DNA of 64,000 nt, taken from Enterovirga aerilata. Lineage in GTDB: Bacteria; Pseudomonadota; Alphaproteobacteria; Rhizobiales; Beijerinckiaceae. Every line of letters begins with the position of its first letter. Position 1 is the stretch's first letter. Position numbers and translations under genes: made by a program. Positions 30,957 through 38,967 of this stretch are shown here, in pieces. Below the pieces are notes generated by a model that searched no databases, was not told the origin of the DNA, and saw nothing but the letters and a program-made list of their open reading frames with translations. The stretch is from positions 62,001-126,000 of the forward strand of contig NZ_JABEPP010000001.1 in assembly GCF_013044135.1 (NCBI RefSeq), in the 5' to 3' direction.

Positions 30957-32101
30957 GTCGCTTCCGCGCCCCCGTAGTCGCGGCGCAGATGGTCCCGCAG
31001 GCCGGCGAGAAGCGACAGGCCGTCCAGCCCCCATGCGGCCTCGACCTCCTCGAGGGTGATCGCGTCGGTGCCCTGGCGGCCGATGAGCGTGACTTCGTCC
31101 CCGGGGACGGCCTCGGGATGGGCACTGAGATCGAGCCGCAGATGCTCGAGATGGACGGGATTCAGGATCGGAACGGGACGGCCCTGCACGAGCGCCCGTG
31201 CGCCGTCCCGAAAGCGCCGCGGCAGGCCGTCGCCCCAGCCGACCGGCAGGACGCCTATGCGCATCCCGATCCTGGCCGGAAAGGGCGACAGCCGCTCGTC
31301 GTCGGGCACCGACGTGATGGTCTTCGCGAAGAGGATGCGCGACCGGAACGCCGCCAGCGCCGGCCGCAGCTGGAGCTTCCGTTCAAGCGGACCGGCCGGC
31401 GTGACGCCGTAGAGCAGCCGACCCGGATCGACGCCGGACAGGTCCAGATCCGGCCGCTGCACCACCAGCGCGCTGTTCGAGCCCATGACGAACGGAATGT
31501 CGGCGCCGGATTCCTGAGCGGCGGCGACCGCCTCGCGCAGGCGGGCCACCTGCCACTCCAGATAGCCTGCCCCCTCCGGGCCGCCATAGGTGTGGAAATG
31601 CGTATAGATGCCGGCAAGGCTGAGTTTCGGGTTCGCGGCGATCCGGGCCAGGAGGGCGCCGAACTCGGACGGTTGCGCCCCGCCGCGCATCAGCCCGACA
31701 TCGAACTTGGCGAAGACCGGTCGCCGGCCGTCGAAGGCTGTCGCCCAGGATTCCACCTCGGCCGGGGTCGAGACCGTCGGGGTCAGGTCGAACTCGGCGA
31801 CGGCCGTCGCGACCTCAGGAAGACAGGTCGGATACAGCATGACGGGCGCGGTGACGCCCGCCCGACGGATGCTGATCGCGTCGTCGATATTGCCGACCGC
31901 AAGGCCGTCGGCGCCGCCCGCGACCGCTGCCCGGGCGATCGGGCCGGCGCCGCAGCCATAGGCGTTGCGCTTGAGGCAGGCATAGATGGCGACCTGCCGG
32001 CCGACCGCGTCGCGGAGGCGCTCGAGGTTGTGCCGGAAGGCGCCGGGGTCGATTTCGAGCCAGGTCGGCCGGAGCGACGTCTCGCCGGGCGCTATGCTCA
32101 C
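30953..32101 (-). CDS. Alanine racemase-like PLP protein, catalytic Tyr replaced
   Basis: 382 residues from a GTG at 32101 that overlaps the DUF35 stop. The alanine-racemase barrel is recognisable: PTWLEIDPGAFRHNL, PLP Lys44 in YACLKRNAYGCG, FDVGLMRGG, GIYTHFHTYGG, MGSNSALVV and DPGRLLYGVTPAG. In racemases a Tyr in the GYADG motif is the second acid/base; here the stretch reads VLPVGWGDGLPR, with Trp at about residue 289, and the following VGRICMDQ motif is lost. It may therefore be a decarboxylase, lyase or one-way racemase rather than a true alanine racemase. Context is amino-acid-like catabolism. Confidence 0.85.
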   Translation of the reverse strand: MSIAPGETSLRPTWLEIDPGAFRHNLERLRDAVGRQVAIYACLKRNAYGCGAGPIARAAVAGGADGLAVGNIDDAISIRRAGVTAPVMLYPTCLPEVATAVAEFDLTPTVSTPAEVESWATAFDGRRPVFAKFDVGLMRGGAQPSEFGALLARIAANPKLSLAGIYTHFHTYGGPEGAGYLEWQVARLREAVAAAQESGADIPFVMGSNSALVVQRPDLDLSGVDPGRLLYGVTPAGPLERKLQLRPALAAFRSRILFAKTITSVPDDERLSPFPARIGMRIGVLPVGWGDGLPRRFRDGARALVQGRPVPILNPVHLEHLRLDLSAHPEAVPGDEVTLIGRQGTDAITLEEVEAAWGLDGLSLLAGLRDHLRRDYGGAEAT

Positions 32102-32514
32102 CGGACGTCTTCCGCTCGGAAGGCGAGGAGCTTCTGCTCGGGCGTATGCTGAAGGAAGACGGGCACGACCGCGTCGCCGATGGCGGGCGGGCGTGCCGGA
32201 TCGGCATCGATCCGGCCGTAGATCAGGGGCCCCTCCTCGATCTCGACAGCCGCGAACACGTACGGCGTCTCGCTCAGGAAGCCGTCGTGATGGGGGCGGT
32301 GCACGACCGTGAAGGTCTTGATGCGGCCGCGCCCGGAGACCTCCACCCAGTCGAGGTCGCCGCTTTGGCAGACGGGACAGCAGACGCGCGGATAGTACAC
32401 ATAGCGCCGGCACTCGGGGGCTGCGCAGCGCTGGATCAGGACTCTCTCCTCGTTGCAGGCGGCGAAGAAGGGCGCGTTGACGGCGTCGATGCGCGGCAAG
32501 GGCTTCGTGACCAT
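32098..32514 (-). CDS. DUF35/OB-fold acyl-CoA-associated zinc ribbon protein
   Basis: 138 residues. An N-terminal helix (DAVNAPFFAACNEERVLIQR) leads to a zinc ribbon (CAAPECRRYVYYPRVCCPVC) and then an OB fold (WVEVSGRGRIKTFTVVH, VFAAVEIEEGPLIYGRID). DUF35 proteins pair with thiolase-like proteins in CoA-ester metabolism, for example as partners of steroid side-chain retro-aldolases. The ATG at 32514 has AGGAG upstream, 11 bases after the thiolase-like gene stop, which suggests the two form a complex. Confidence 0.9.
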   Translation of the reverse strand: MVTKPLPRIDAVNAPFFAACNEERVLIQRCAAPECRRYVYYPRVCCPVCQSGDLDWVEVSGRGRIKTFTVVHRPHHDGFLSETPYVFAAVEIEEGPLIYGRIDADPARPPAIGDAVVPVFLQHTPEQKLLAFRAEDVR

Positions 32515-32525
32515 GGGGGCGGCTC

Positions 32526-33689
32526 CTATTCCACACGCTCGAGGATCGCGGCGCTGGCAGACAGGCCGCGTCCGTAGGCGATCATGCCGTAGCCGCTGAC
32601 GAGGCCGCGCCGGCAGTCGACCTGACGTTCTCCGGCCTCGCCCCGAAGCTGCACCACCCCCTCGTAGACGCCGATCATGCCCCCGCTCGCGCCGGCTTGG
32701 CCCGCCGACAGCTGGCCACCCCCCGTGTTGATCGGGAAGGCGCCCTCGGTGGTGATGTCGGTGTCGCGGACGAAGGCGAAGGCTCGGCCGGGCTCGGCGA
32801 TCCGCAGCCCTTCGAGCTGGATGAAGCACATGACCGGGTAGTCGTCGTAGAGCTGCGCGAAATCCATGTCTTCGGGCCCAAGCCCCGCGCGCTCGTACAT
32901 CCTCCCGGAGAAGCCGGACCATCCGGCGGTCAGCGAGTAGGGGTCCCCGGCCGGATAGTTGTGGAGCTCGCCGCCCGACCGAATCGCGACGAGCGGAGCC
33001 TTCAGCCGGCTCGCGACGCGCTCGCTGACGAGGACCACGCAATCCCCGCCGACGCAGGGTAGGACGCAGTCATACAGCCGGAGAGGGTCCGCGATCGGCC
33101 GGGCATTCAGGTAATCGTCGAGCGTCATCTCCGACCGGAGCAGCGCGTTGGGGTTCCTCTGCGCGTTCTTGCGGAGCGCGACGCAGAAGCGCCCGAAATC
33201 CTCGCGCTCCGCGCCATGCCGCTCCATGTAGAGCCGGGTCTGGAGGGCGAACATGCCGTTCGCCCCACCGAAGCCGTGCGGGGACATGTAGTTCTGGACG
33301 GAGCCGTTGAACCGGTCGAGCGTCTCGTTGTGGGAAGCGACGTCGTACGCGTCCGCCGCCATGCAGAGCACCACCTCCGCATCGCCGTTCCGGATGGCCC
33401 GGGCCGCATGCATCATGCCGATGATGCCGGACGCGCCCCCATAGACGCCGTGGAACAGGAACCGCGCCTCGATCCCGAAATGTTCGGCGATGGTCGTCAC
33501 GTTGTCCGGAGGCAGATTGAAGCATGTCAGCGCGAGGCCATCGACCTCGTGCCAGCCGAGACCGGCCGAGCGAAGGGCCGCATCGCTGGCTTCGAACAGC
33601 AGACGGGTCGCCTTTTTCGGGGAGCGCTTCTCGTAGACGGTCTGGCCCGCCCCGGCGATGAAGACGCCGTCGAAGGGGTTGCGGTCCAT
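32526..33689 (-). CDS. Thiolase-like (SCP-x/Ltp type) protein lacking thiolase catalytic residues
   Basis: 387 residues with the two-domain thiolase fold: FIAGAGQTVYEKRSPKKA, GLGWHEVDGLAL, RNGDAEVVLCMAADAY, PLRLYDCVLPCVGGDCVV, DFAQLYDDYPVM. The nucleophilic Cys position reads GVYGGASG (residues 82-88, no Cys), the GHP motif reads SAGQAGASGG, and the C-terminal CxG position reads SGYG (Tyr near 367). So it should not perform thiolysis. It resembles the Ltp2 group, which acts with a DUF35 partner as a retro-aldolase using tyrosines. Its ATG shares a base with the CoA-transferase stop (TGATG), so expression is coupled. Confidence 0.88.
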   Translation of the reverse strand: MDRNPFDGVFIAGAGQTVYEKRSPKKATRLLFEASDAALRSAGLGWHEVDGLALTCFNLPPDNVTTIAEHFGIEARFLFHGVYGGASGIIGMMHAARAIRNGDAEVVLCMAADAYDVASHNETLDRFNGSVQNYMSPHGFGGANGMFALQTRLYMERHGAEREDFGRFCVALRKNAQRNPNALLRSEMTLDDYLNARPIADPLRLYDCVLPCVGGDCVVLVSERVASRLKAPLVAIRSGGELHNYPAGDPYSLTAGWSGFSGRMYERAGLGPEDMDFAQLYDDYPVMCFIQLEGLRIAEPGRAFAFVRDTDITTEGAFPINTGGGQLSAGQAGASGGMIGVYEGVVQLRGEAGERQVDCRRGLVSGYGMIAYGRGLSASAAILERVE

Positions 33690-34945
33690 CAGATCACGCC
33701 CTCGGCCTCGAGCGAGGAGAACTCTGCCTCGCTCAATCCGAGCTCGCCGATGAAGATCTCCCGATTGTCGGCTCCGAGCGCGCGGCCCGAATGGCGCACC
33801 TCGCCGGGTGTGCCCAGGAAGCGGGGAGCGACGTTCTGCATCCGCACCTCCCCGAAATCGTCGTCGGGGACCGACACGATGTTGCCGCGTGCGGCGTAAT
33901 GCGGGTCGGAGAAAATGTCCCGGATGTCGAGGACGGGTCCGGCTACGACATCGGCGCGTTCGAAGATCGCCGCGATCTCGGAGAAGTCCCGCTCGGCGAA
34001 CCAGGCCGAGATCTCCGCGTCGAGCGGATCGGCATAGGTACAGCGCGAAGCGTTGTCGCGAAAACGCGGGTCGGTAATCAGCTTCGGCTTCTCCATAGCC
34101 AGTGCAAGACGCTCGAAGGTCTTCTGGGAGGACGCCGATATACCAACCCAGCGTCCGTCCTTCGTGAGATAGGTGTTCCGCGGGGAATCCTCGGCAAGCC
34201 GATTTCCTTGCCGTTCCTTCACGATGCCAAGCTGGTCGAAGCCGATGACTTGGGCTTCCGCCAGCCTGAACAGAGGCTCGTAGAGACTGACGTCGATTTC
34301 CTGGCCGCGGCCGGACCCGCCCTGGTCGCGGTTGTAGACGGCGAACATCGCGGCCATCGCCGAGAAGGTCGCCGCGACAGAATCGGCCATCGGGAATCCG
34401 GGAAGGGTCGGCGGACGGTCGGGGAAGCCAGTGAAGGACGGAATGCCGCTGAACGCCTCCGCAATGGTGCCGTAGCCGCCGCGCTTCGCGTAGGGGCCGG
34501 TCTGGCCGAAGCCGGAGACGCGGACGAATACGAGGCGCGGGTTGATGCGGGAGAGCACGTCGTAGCCGAGGCCCCAGCGCTCGAACGTGCCCGGCCGATA
34601 GTTCTCGATGACGATGTCGGCCTCGCGGACGAGCTGCTTGAACAGCTCCTGACCGCGCGGCTTCGACAGGGTGAGCGTGATGAGCCGCTTGTTGCGCCCG
34701 ATCACCTTCCACCAGAGGGAACGGTCATCCTTGATCGGCGCCCAGTGACGCATCGAGTCGCCCACGTTCGGGAGCTCGATCTTGATGACGTCGGCTCCGA
34801 AGTCGGCCAGATGCGTGGCCGCGAGCGGCCCCGCGATCATCGTCCCGGCGTCGATGACCTTGAGGCCGCGCAGCGGTCCCTTGAAGTCGGCCGGCGCGGC
34901 ACCGGCCGAGGTTTGCGAGGGGGGGGCGAGCAGGTCAGGAGACAT
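33689..34945 (-). CDS. CaiB/BaiF (class III) CoA-transferase
   Basis: 418 residues. Motifs: LRGLKVIDAGTMIAGPLAA, DFGADVIKIE, HWAPIKDDRSLWWKVIGRNK, ADIVIENYRPGTFERWGLGY, VRVSGFGQTGPYAKRGGYG, and the catalytic-Asp loop PMADSVAATFSAMAA. Class III enzymes move CoA between carboxylic acids. In this operon it probably activates the acid that the thiolase-like/DUF35 pair then processes. About 20 extra residues precede the usual N-terminus; the start at 34945 has an AGGAG-type site. Confidence 0.93.
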   Translation of the reverse strand: MSPDLLAPPSQTSAGAAPADFKGPLRGLKVIDAGTMIAGPLAATHLADFGADVIKIELPNVGDSMRHWAPIKDDRSLWWKVIGRNKRLITLTLSKPRGQELFKQLVREADIVIENYRPGTFERWGLGYDVLSRINPRLVFVRVSGFGQTGPYAKRGGYGTIAEAFSGIPSFTGFPDRPPTLPGFPMADSVAATFSAMAAMFAVYNRDQGGSGRGQEIDVSLYEPLFRLAEAQVIGFDQLGIVKERQGNRLAEDSPRNTYLTKDGRWVGISASSQKTFERLALAMEKPKLITDPRFRDNASRCTYADPLDAEISAWFAERDFSEIAAIFERADVVAGPVLDIRDIFSDPHYAARGNIVSVPDDDFGEVRMQNVAPRFLGTPGEVRHSGRALGADNREIFIGELGLSEAEFSSLEAEGVI

Positions 34946-35029
34946 CTTGGTTCTCGGAAAGCGGCTGGCTGGAAACGGAGGAAACCGAGCGGGCGGATGA
35001 CCTGCGGCCTGCGGCGGGTATCGCCGCCG

Positions 35030-35818
35030 TCAAAGCCGGTAGCCTTCGCGGAAGTGACGCAGGAACGCCTGCAATCGCTCGGTCTGGGGAGCGTGGAACA
35101 GCTGATCCGGCGGCCCGGCCTCGACGATGCTGCCCCCCGACATGAAGACGACCTGGTCGGCGGCGTCTCTCGCGAAGGCCATCTCGTGCGTGACGATGAC
35201 CATGGTCATGCCGCTCTCGGCGAGCTGGCGCATGACGGCGAGCACCTCGCCGACGAGCTCCGGATCGAGGGCGGAGGTGACTTCGTCGAACAGCATCGCC
35301 TTCGGCTTCATCGCGAGCGCCCGCGCGATGGCGACGCGCTGCTGCTGCCCGCCGGAGAGCTGGCCGGGATAGGCGTCGAGCTTGTGGCCGAGACCGACCC
35401 GGTCCAGCAGTTCGCGGGCGACGGCCTCGGCCTCGGAACGCGGCAGGCCCTTGATGCGGACCGGCCCGACCGTCACGTTCGCGAGCACCGTCATGTGCGG
35501 GAAGAGATTGAAGCTCTGGAAGACCATGCCCAGCGCTGCTCGCTGGCGTGCGATCTCGCGCTCGGGCCTCCGGCGCCTCGTGCCGTCATCGGAATAGCCG
35601 AGCGGCTCGCCGTCGATCCGGATCTCGCCTTCCTCGAATTCCTCGAGGAAGTTCATGCAGCGCAGAAGGGTCGTCTTGCCCGAACCGCTCGGGCCGATCA
35701 GCACGACCGCCTTCCCGCGATGGACGTCGAGATCGACCCTGTTCAACACCTGGACGCTGCCGAAGCGCTTCGAAACGCCCCGGAGCTCGATCGCCGCGCG
35801 CCCGCTCTCAATGGACAT
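35030..35818 (-). CDS. Polar amino acid ABC transporter, ATP-binding protein
   Basis: 262 residues of the GlnQ/HisP type. Walker [22 protein letters not shown]-loop [16 protein letters not shown], signature [17 protein letters not shown], Walker [17 protein letters not shown] and VIVTHEM are all present. It overlaps the upstream permease by 11 bases and is followed 84 bases later by the CoA-transferase, tying uptake to the catabolic genes. Confidence 0.94.
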   Translation of the reverse strand: MSIESGRAAIELRGVSKRFGSVQVLNRVDLDVHRGKAVVLIGPSGSGKTTLLRCMNFLEEFEEGEIRIDGEPLGYSDDGTRRRRPEREIARQRAALGMVFQSFNLFPHMTVLANVTVGPVRIKGLPRSEAEAVARELLDRVGLGHKLDAYPGQLSGGQQQRVAIARALAMKPKAMLFDEVTSALDPELVGEVLAVMRQLAESGMTMVIVTHEMAFARDAADQVVFMSGGSIVEAGPPDQLFHAPQTERLQAFLRHFREGYRL

Positions 35819-36455
35819 AGCTGAACCGCTTCTCGAGGTACCGCCCGGCCAAGGACAGTCCGTAGCAGAGGACGAAGTAGATCAGCGCGACGGCGCCGAA
35901 GACCTGGAAGGAGGCAAGCGTCCGCTCGACGATCTGCCGCCCCGCCAGGGTCAGCTCCCACAGCCCGATGATGGACACGAGCGAGGTGCCCTTCACGAGC
36001 ATGATCATGGTGTTGACGTAGGAGGCGGACGCCAGACGCAGCGCCTGCGGCACGATCACCTCGCGCATGAGCCGCCAGCCGTGGAAGCCGATGCCGCGGG
36101 CGGCGTCCCACTGACCTTTCGGCACCGCGAGGACGGCGCTGCGGAAGATCTCGGCCATGAAGGCGGAGAAATAGGTCGACAGGACGAGGATGCCGCCGAC
36201 GCGGGGCGAGAGGTCGATCCCCGTATAGGGGAGCGCGTAATACATCGCGAAGAGCAGGACGAGGAGCGGCACGCCGCGCATCACATAGAGCCAGACTTCG
36301 ACGAGGTAGCGGAGAGCGCGAGCCGCGAAGAGCTGGCCGAGCGCGAGAAGGATGCCGAGAAGGGTCGCGAGAAGGCCGCTCGCGACGGAGAGGAGCACCG
36401 TCTCGCCCGTGGCGGCGAGGAGCAGCGGCCAGCTGCGGAAGACGACGTCGAACAT
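35808..36455 (-). CDS. Polar amino acid ABC transporter, permease
   Basis: 215 residues, HisM/GlnP type, about five transmembrane helices. The start region [20 protein letters not shown] matches the family opening, and the cytoplasmic EAA loop is visible ([22 protein letters not shown]). It is 8 bases downstream of a second permease gene, giving the usual heterodimeric channel. Confidence 0.93.
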   Translation of the reverse strand: MFDVVFRSWPLLLAATGETVLLSVASGLLATLLGILLALGQLFAARALRYLVEVWLYVMRGVPLLVLLFAMYYALPYTGIDLSPRVGGILVLSTYFSAFMAEIFRSAVLAVPKGQWDAARGIGFHGWRLMREVIVPQALRLASASYVNTMIMLVKGTSLVSIIGLWELTLAGRQIVERTLASFQVFGAVALIYFVLCYGLSLAGRYLEKRFSYVH

Positions 36456-36463
36456 CGCGCAGA

Positions 36464-37120
36464 TCAGGCCAGAACCCGCACGCGCCGCTCGATCAGCCGC
36501 ATGGTGCCGCTGAAGATCGAGACCACGAGCAGGTAGAGGAGGGCGAGCGTGAAGAAGACCTCGTAGACGGCGGCGGTACGGTCGGCGAGAAGACGCCCGG
36601 CCTGGGTCATCTCGGCGACCGAGATCGTCGACACGAGCGCCGTATCCTTGATGATGGTGACGCCCTGGTTGGAAATCGGGGCGACCACGCGCCTGAGCGC
36701 CTGGGGCAGGGTGACGATGAAGAAAGCTTGGCGGCGGAGCATGCCGAGTGCCAGACCAGCCTCGGTCTGGCGCCGGCTCACGGAATCGATCCCCGCGCGA
36801 TAGATCTCGGCCACGTAGCCGCCGTTCTGCAGCGTGAGGGCGAGCAGGCCGGCCACGAAGCCGCTGAGCGGATATCCGGCCATCCCCGAGCCGAAGAAGA
36901 TGAAATACATCTGAACGAGCACGGGGGTGTTGCGGACCGCCTGGATATAGCCGGCGGCAAGGTTGCGGACCGGAGCGGAGTCCGAGCGGCGCAGTCCGAC
37001 GACGACCAATCCCCAGAGGAGCGAGAGCACGAATGCCAACGCGCTGAGCTGGATCGTCACGAACAGCCCGTCCAGGAAGACGGGCAGGTTGCGCACGACG
37101 AAACCGAAGTCGAACGGCAT
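36464..37120 (-). CDS. Polar amino acid ABC transporter, permease
   Basis: 218 residues with about five transmembrane helices. It opens with FLDGLFVTIQLSALAFVLSL, has RNTPVLVQMYFIFFG and the EAA loop SRRQTEAGLALGMLRRQAFF leading to LPQALRRVVAPISNQG, all typical of this permease family. It lies between the binding-protein gene (33-base gap) and the second permease gene. Confidence 0.93.
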   Translation of the reverse strand: MPFDFGFVVRNLPVFLDGLFVTIQLSALAFVLSLLWGLVVVGLRRSDSAPVRNLAAGYIQAVRNTPVLVQMYFIFFGSGMAGYPLSGFVAGLLALTLQNGGYVAEIYRAGIDSVSRRQTEAGLALGMLRRQAFFIVTLPQALRRVVAPISNQGVTIIKDTALVSTISVAEMTQAGRLLADRTAAVYEVFFTLALLYLLVVSIFSGTMRLIERRVRVLA

Positions 37121-37153
37121 CGCGAACCTTCTCGCTCCCTCAGCCGGAGCGGC

Positions 37154-38026
37154 CTATTTCGCGGCCGCGGCCGCGCCGTAGAAGCGCTGCGGCGGCGGGT
37201 TGCGGCCGAACCACTTCTGGTAGACTTCGACATACTCGTTGTAGCGGGAGCCGGTGGTCAGTTCCTGGACCATGGTGTCGAGGAACAGCCACCACGCGAA
37301 GTCGCCCGGCTTCAGGAAGATCGCGTTGTTCTGCACGTTGCCGAGCATCTCGGGCAGGACGATCAGATCCTGGCTGTTCTCCTTGCCGTACCAGTCGACG
37401 ACCGGGCTATCGAACTGCATGGCCTGTGCCTGGCCCGTCTTGACCGCCAGGAACATGGCGCTCGGCGTGTCGAAGGTCAGGGTCTTGGTATCGGGCAGAA
37501 AACGCTTCTGCCGGTCGACCATCTGCGGATTGCTCAGATTGGCGAGCGTAAATTTGGAATTGTTCAGCTCGGCGATCGTGCTGATGCCGGCATCCTTGCG
37601 CACCAGAAGCGAGATGCCGGAATCCATGTAGGGCCGGGTGAATGCGACCCGCATGGCCCGATCCGGGTAGACGGTCGTCGATGCGATCCCGAAATCCGCA
37701 CGTCCGGAGAGGACGCTCGGCCAGCGCCCCTCGCTGGTGACGGTGACGAAGTCGACCTTGTTCGGGTCGCCGAACATGCTCTTCGCGATCAGCCGGGCGA
37801 TGTCGATGTCGAATCCGACCAGTTGTCCCTTCTCGTCCGTGAAGCAGAGCGGCGGCGAGGTGCCGAAGGTCGACACGATGAGCTTGCCGCGCTGCATCAC
37901 CTCGTCGAGCCGGGACGCCTGAGCCTGGGCCGGGTTCGATCCGGCAAGAGCACTCACGGCCATGGTGCCGGCCACAATGGACGCCGGGGAAAACCACCTC
38001 TTCAGCAGATTGCGAAGCGCTCTCAT
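37154..38026 (-). CDS. Polar amino acid ABC transporter, periplasmic binding protein
   Basis: 290 residues of SBP family 3. Signal peptide to about residue 36 (ALAGSNPAQAQA), then RLDEVMQRGKLIVSTFGTSP, LVGFDIDIARLIAKSMFG, RWPSVLSGRADFGIASTTVYPDR and AFTRPYMDSGISLLVRKD. First gene of the minus-strand operon, transcribed away from the IclR gene. The binding pocket cannot be read well enough to name the ligand. Confidence 0.93.
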   Translation of the reverse strand: MRALRNLLKRWFSPASIVAGTMAVSALAGSNPAQAQASRLDEVMQRGKLIVSTFGTSPPLCFTDEKGQLVGFDIDIARLIAKSMFGDPNKVDFVTVTSEGRWPSVLSGRADFGIASTTVYPDRAMRVAFTRPYMDSGISLLVRKDAGISTIAELNNSKFTLANLSNPQMVDRQKRFLPDTKTLTFDTPSAMFLAVKTGQAQAMQFDSPVVDWYGKENSQDLIVLPEMLGNVQNNAIFLKPGDFAWWLFLDTMVQELTTGSRYNEYVEVYQKWFGRNPPPQRFYGAAAAAK

Positions 38027-38040
38027 TCTCCCCTCCGTCT

Positions 38041-38068
38041 ATTCCAAAAAATGGAATTGCAATTACCA
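38041..38068. promoter_or_regulatory. Overlapping palindromes, probable IclR operator
   Basis: In the 101-base AT-rich gap between the divergent binding-protein and IclR genes, ATTCCA (38041-38046) and TGGAAT (38052-38057) form an inverted repeat around AAAAA. The near-palindrome TGGAATTGCAATTACCA (38052-38068) overlaps it. IclR-family regulators bind short TGGAA/TTCCA-type inverted repeats next to their own gene, so this is the obvious operator for the divergent unit. Inferred, not shown. Confidence 0.6.
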
Positions 38069-38127
38069 TTTTTCAGGATAAAAACAGGGTCGTCAAGCCA
38101 TAGTTTTCGGCATTGCGGGGAGGATTC

Positions 38128-38916
38128 GTGCCGAAACAGCGCGCAGCCGTCGAAGAGGCGGACAGCAAGGGCGACCAGCCGCTCGACAGGGCGCTCGCCG
38201 TCCTCGAATTCGTGCTGGACCAGCGCGGTCCCGTCGCGGCCAGCGCCATTGGGGAGGCCACAGGCTTGCCCCCGGCCACCGTGCACCGGCTCATTCTCCA
38301 GCTGGAGGCGCGCTCGCTCCTGAAGCGGGCGCTCGGTTCGAAGAAGCTTCTGCCCGGCGGCCGGCTCGTCGCGCTCGGGACACGGATCCTGAGCGCCGCC
38401 TTCGTGGCCGACGAGACACATGCTCTCTTGGTCGCGCTGGCGGCAAAGCTGCGCGAGCACTGCCACATCGGCACGATCTCGGGCGGCGAGGTCTGCTACG
38501 TCGACTCGGCGCGCAGTGCGCGACGCTCCGGCCTTCTGTTCGAGCCGGGCGGGCGCGCGCCGATCTACTGCACTTCCATCGGCAAGGTATACTTGGCGGG
38601 ATTGTCTGAATCCGATTTCCAGCAGGTCACGGCGGCGCTCGACTTCAAGGCGTTCACGCCGAAGACGATCACGTCTCTTCGGAAGCTCGCCGCCGACATC
38701 GCCCTGGTGCGGGCTCGGGGATGGGCCTCGACGGACGAGGAATTCACGCCGGGCGTAGTCGGCTGCGCAGTCCCTTTGCGGAACTCGAAGGGCGAATTCC
38801 TCGCTGGGCTGGGAGTTTCGGTGCCCGCCGCTCTGTGCCCCTACGAGGAGATCGGGAAGTTCGTGCCCGATCTCCTGGAAACCGCCTCTCAGATCGAGGC
38901 GGCGCTGGCCGTTTGA
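38128..38916 (+). CDS. IclR-family transcriptional regulator
   Basis: 262 residues from the GTG at 38128, which has GGGGAGGA directly upstream; a TTG at 38113 would add five residues. N-terminal winged helix (LDRALAVLEFVLDQRGPVAASAIGEATGLPPATVHRLI, in two parts) and C-terminal effector domain (CHIGTISGGEVCYVDSA, GGRAPIYCTSIGKVYLAG, GWASTDEEFTPGVVGCAVPL). It is divergent from the nine-gene transporter/CoA-transferase operon and probably controls it in response to the substrate. Confidence 0.93.
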   Translation: MPKQRAAVEEADSKGDQPLDRALAVLEFVLDQRGPVAASAIGEATGLPPATVHRLILQLEARSLLKRALGSKKLLPGGRLVALGTRILSAAFVADETHALLVALAAKLREHCHIGTISGGEVCYVDSARSARRSGLLFEPGGRAPIYCTSIGKVYLAGLSESDFQQVTAALDFKAFTPKTITSLRKLAADIALVRARGWASTDEEFTPGVVGCAVPLRNSKGEFLAGLGVSVPAALCPYEEIGKFVPDLLETASQIEAALAV

Positions 38917-38967
38917 GGCACTCGGCGCGGCACTGCCGAGCGAAGCCTAGCAGGATCAGGAGAGCTC

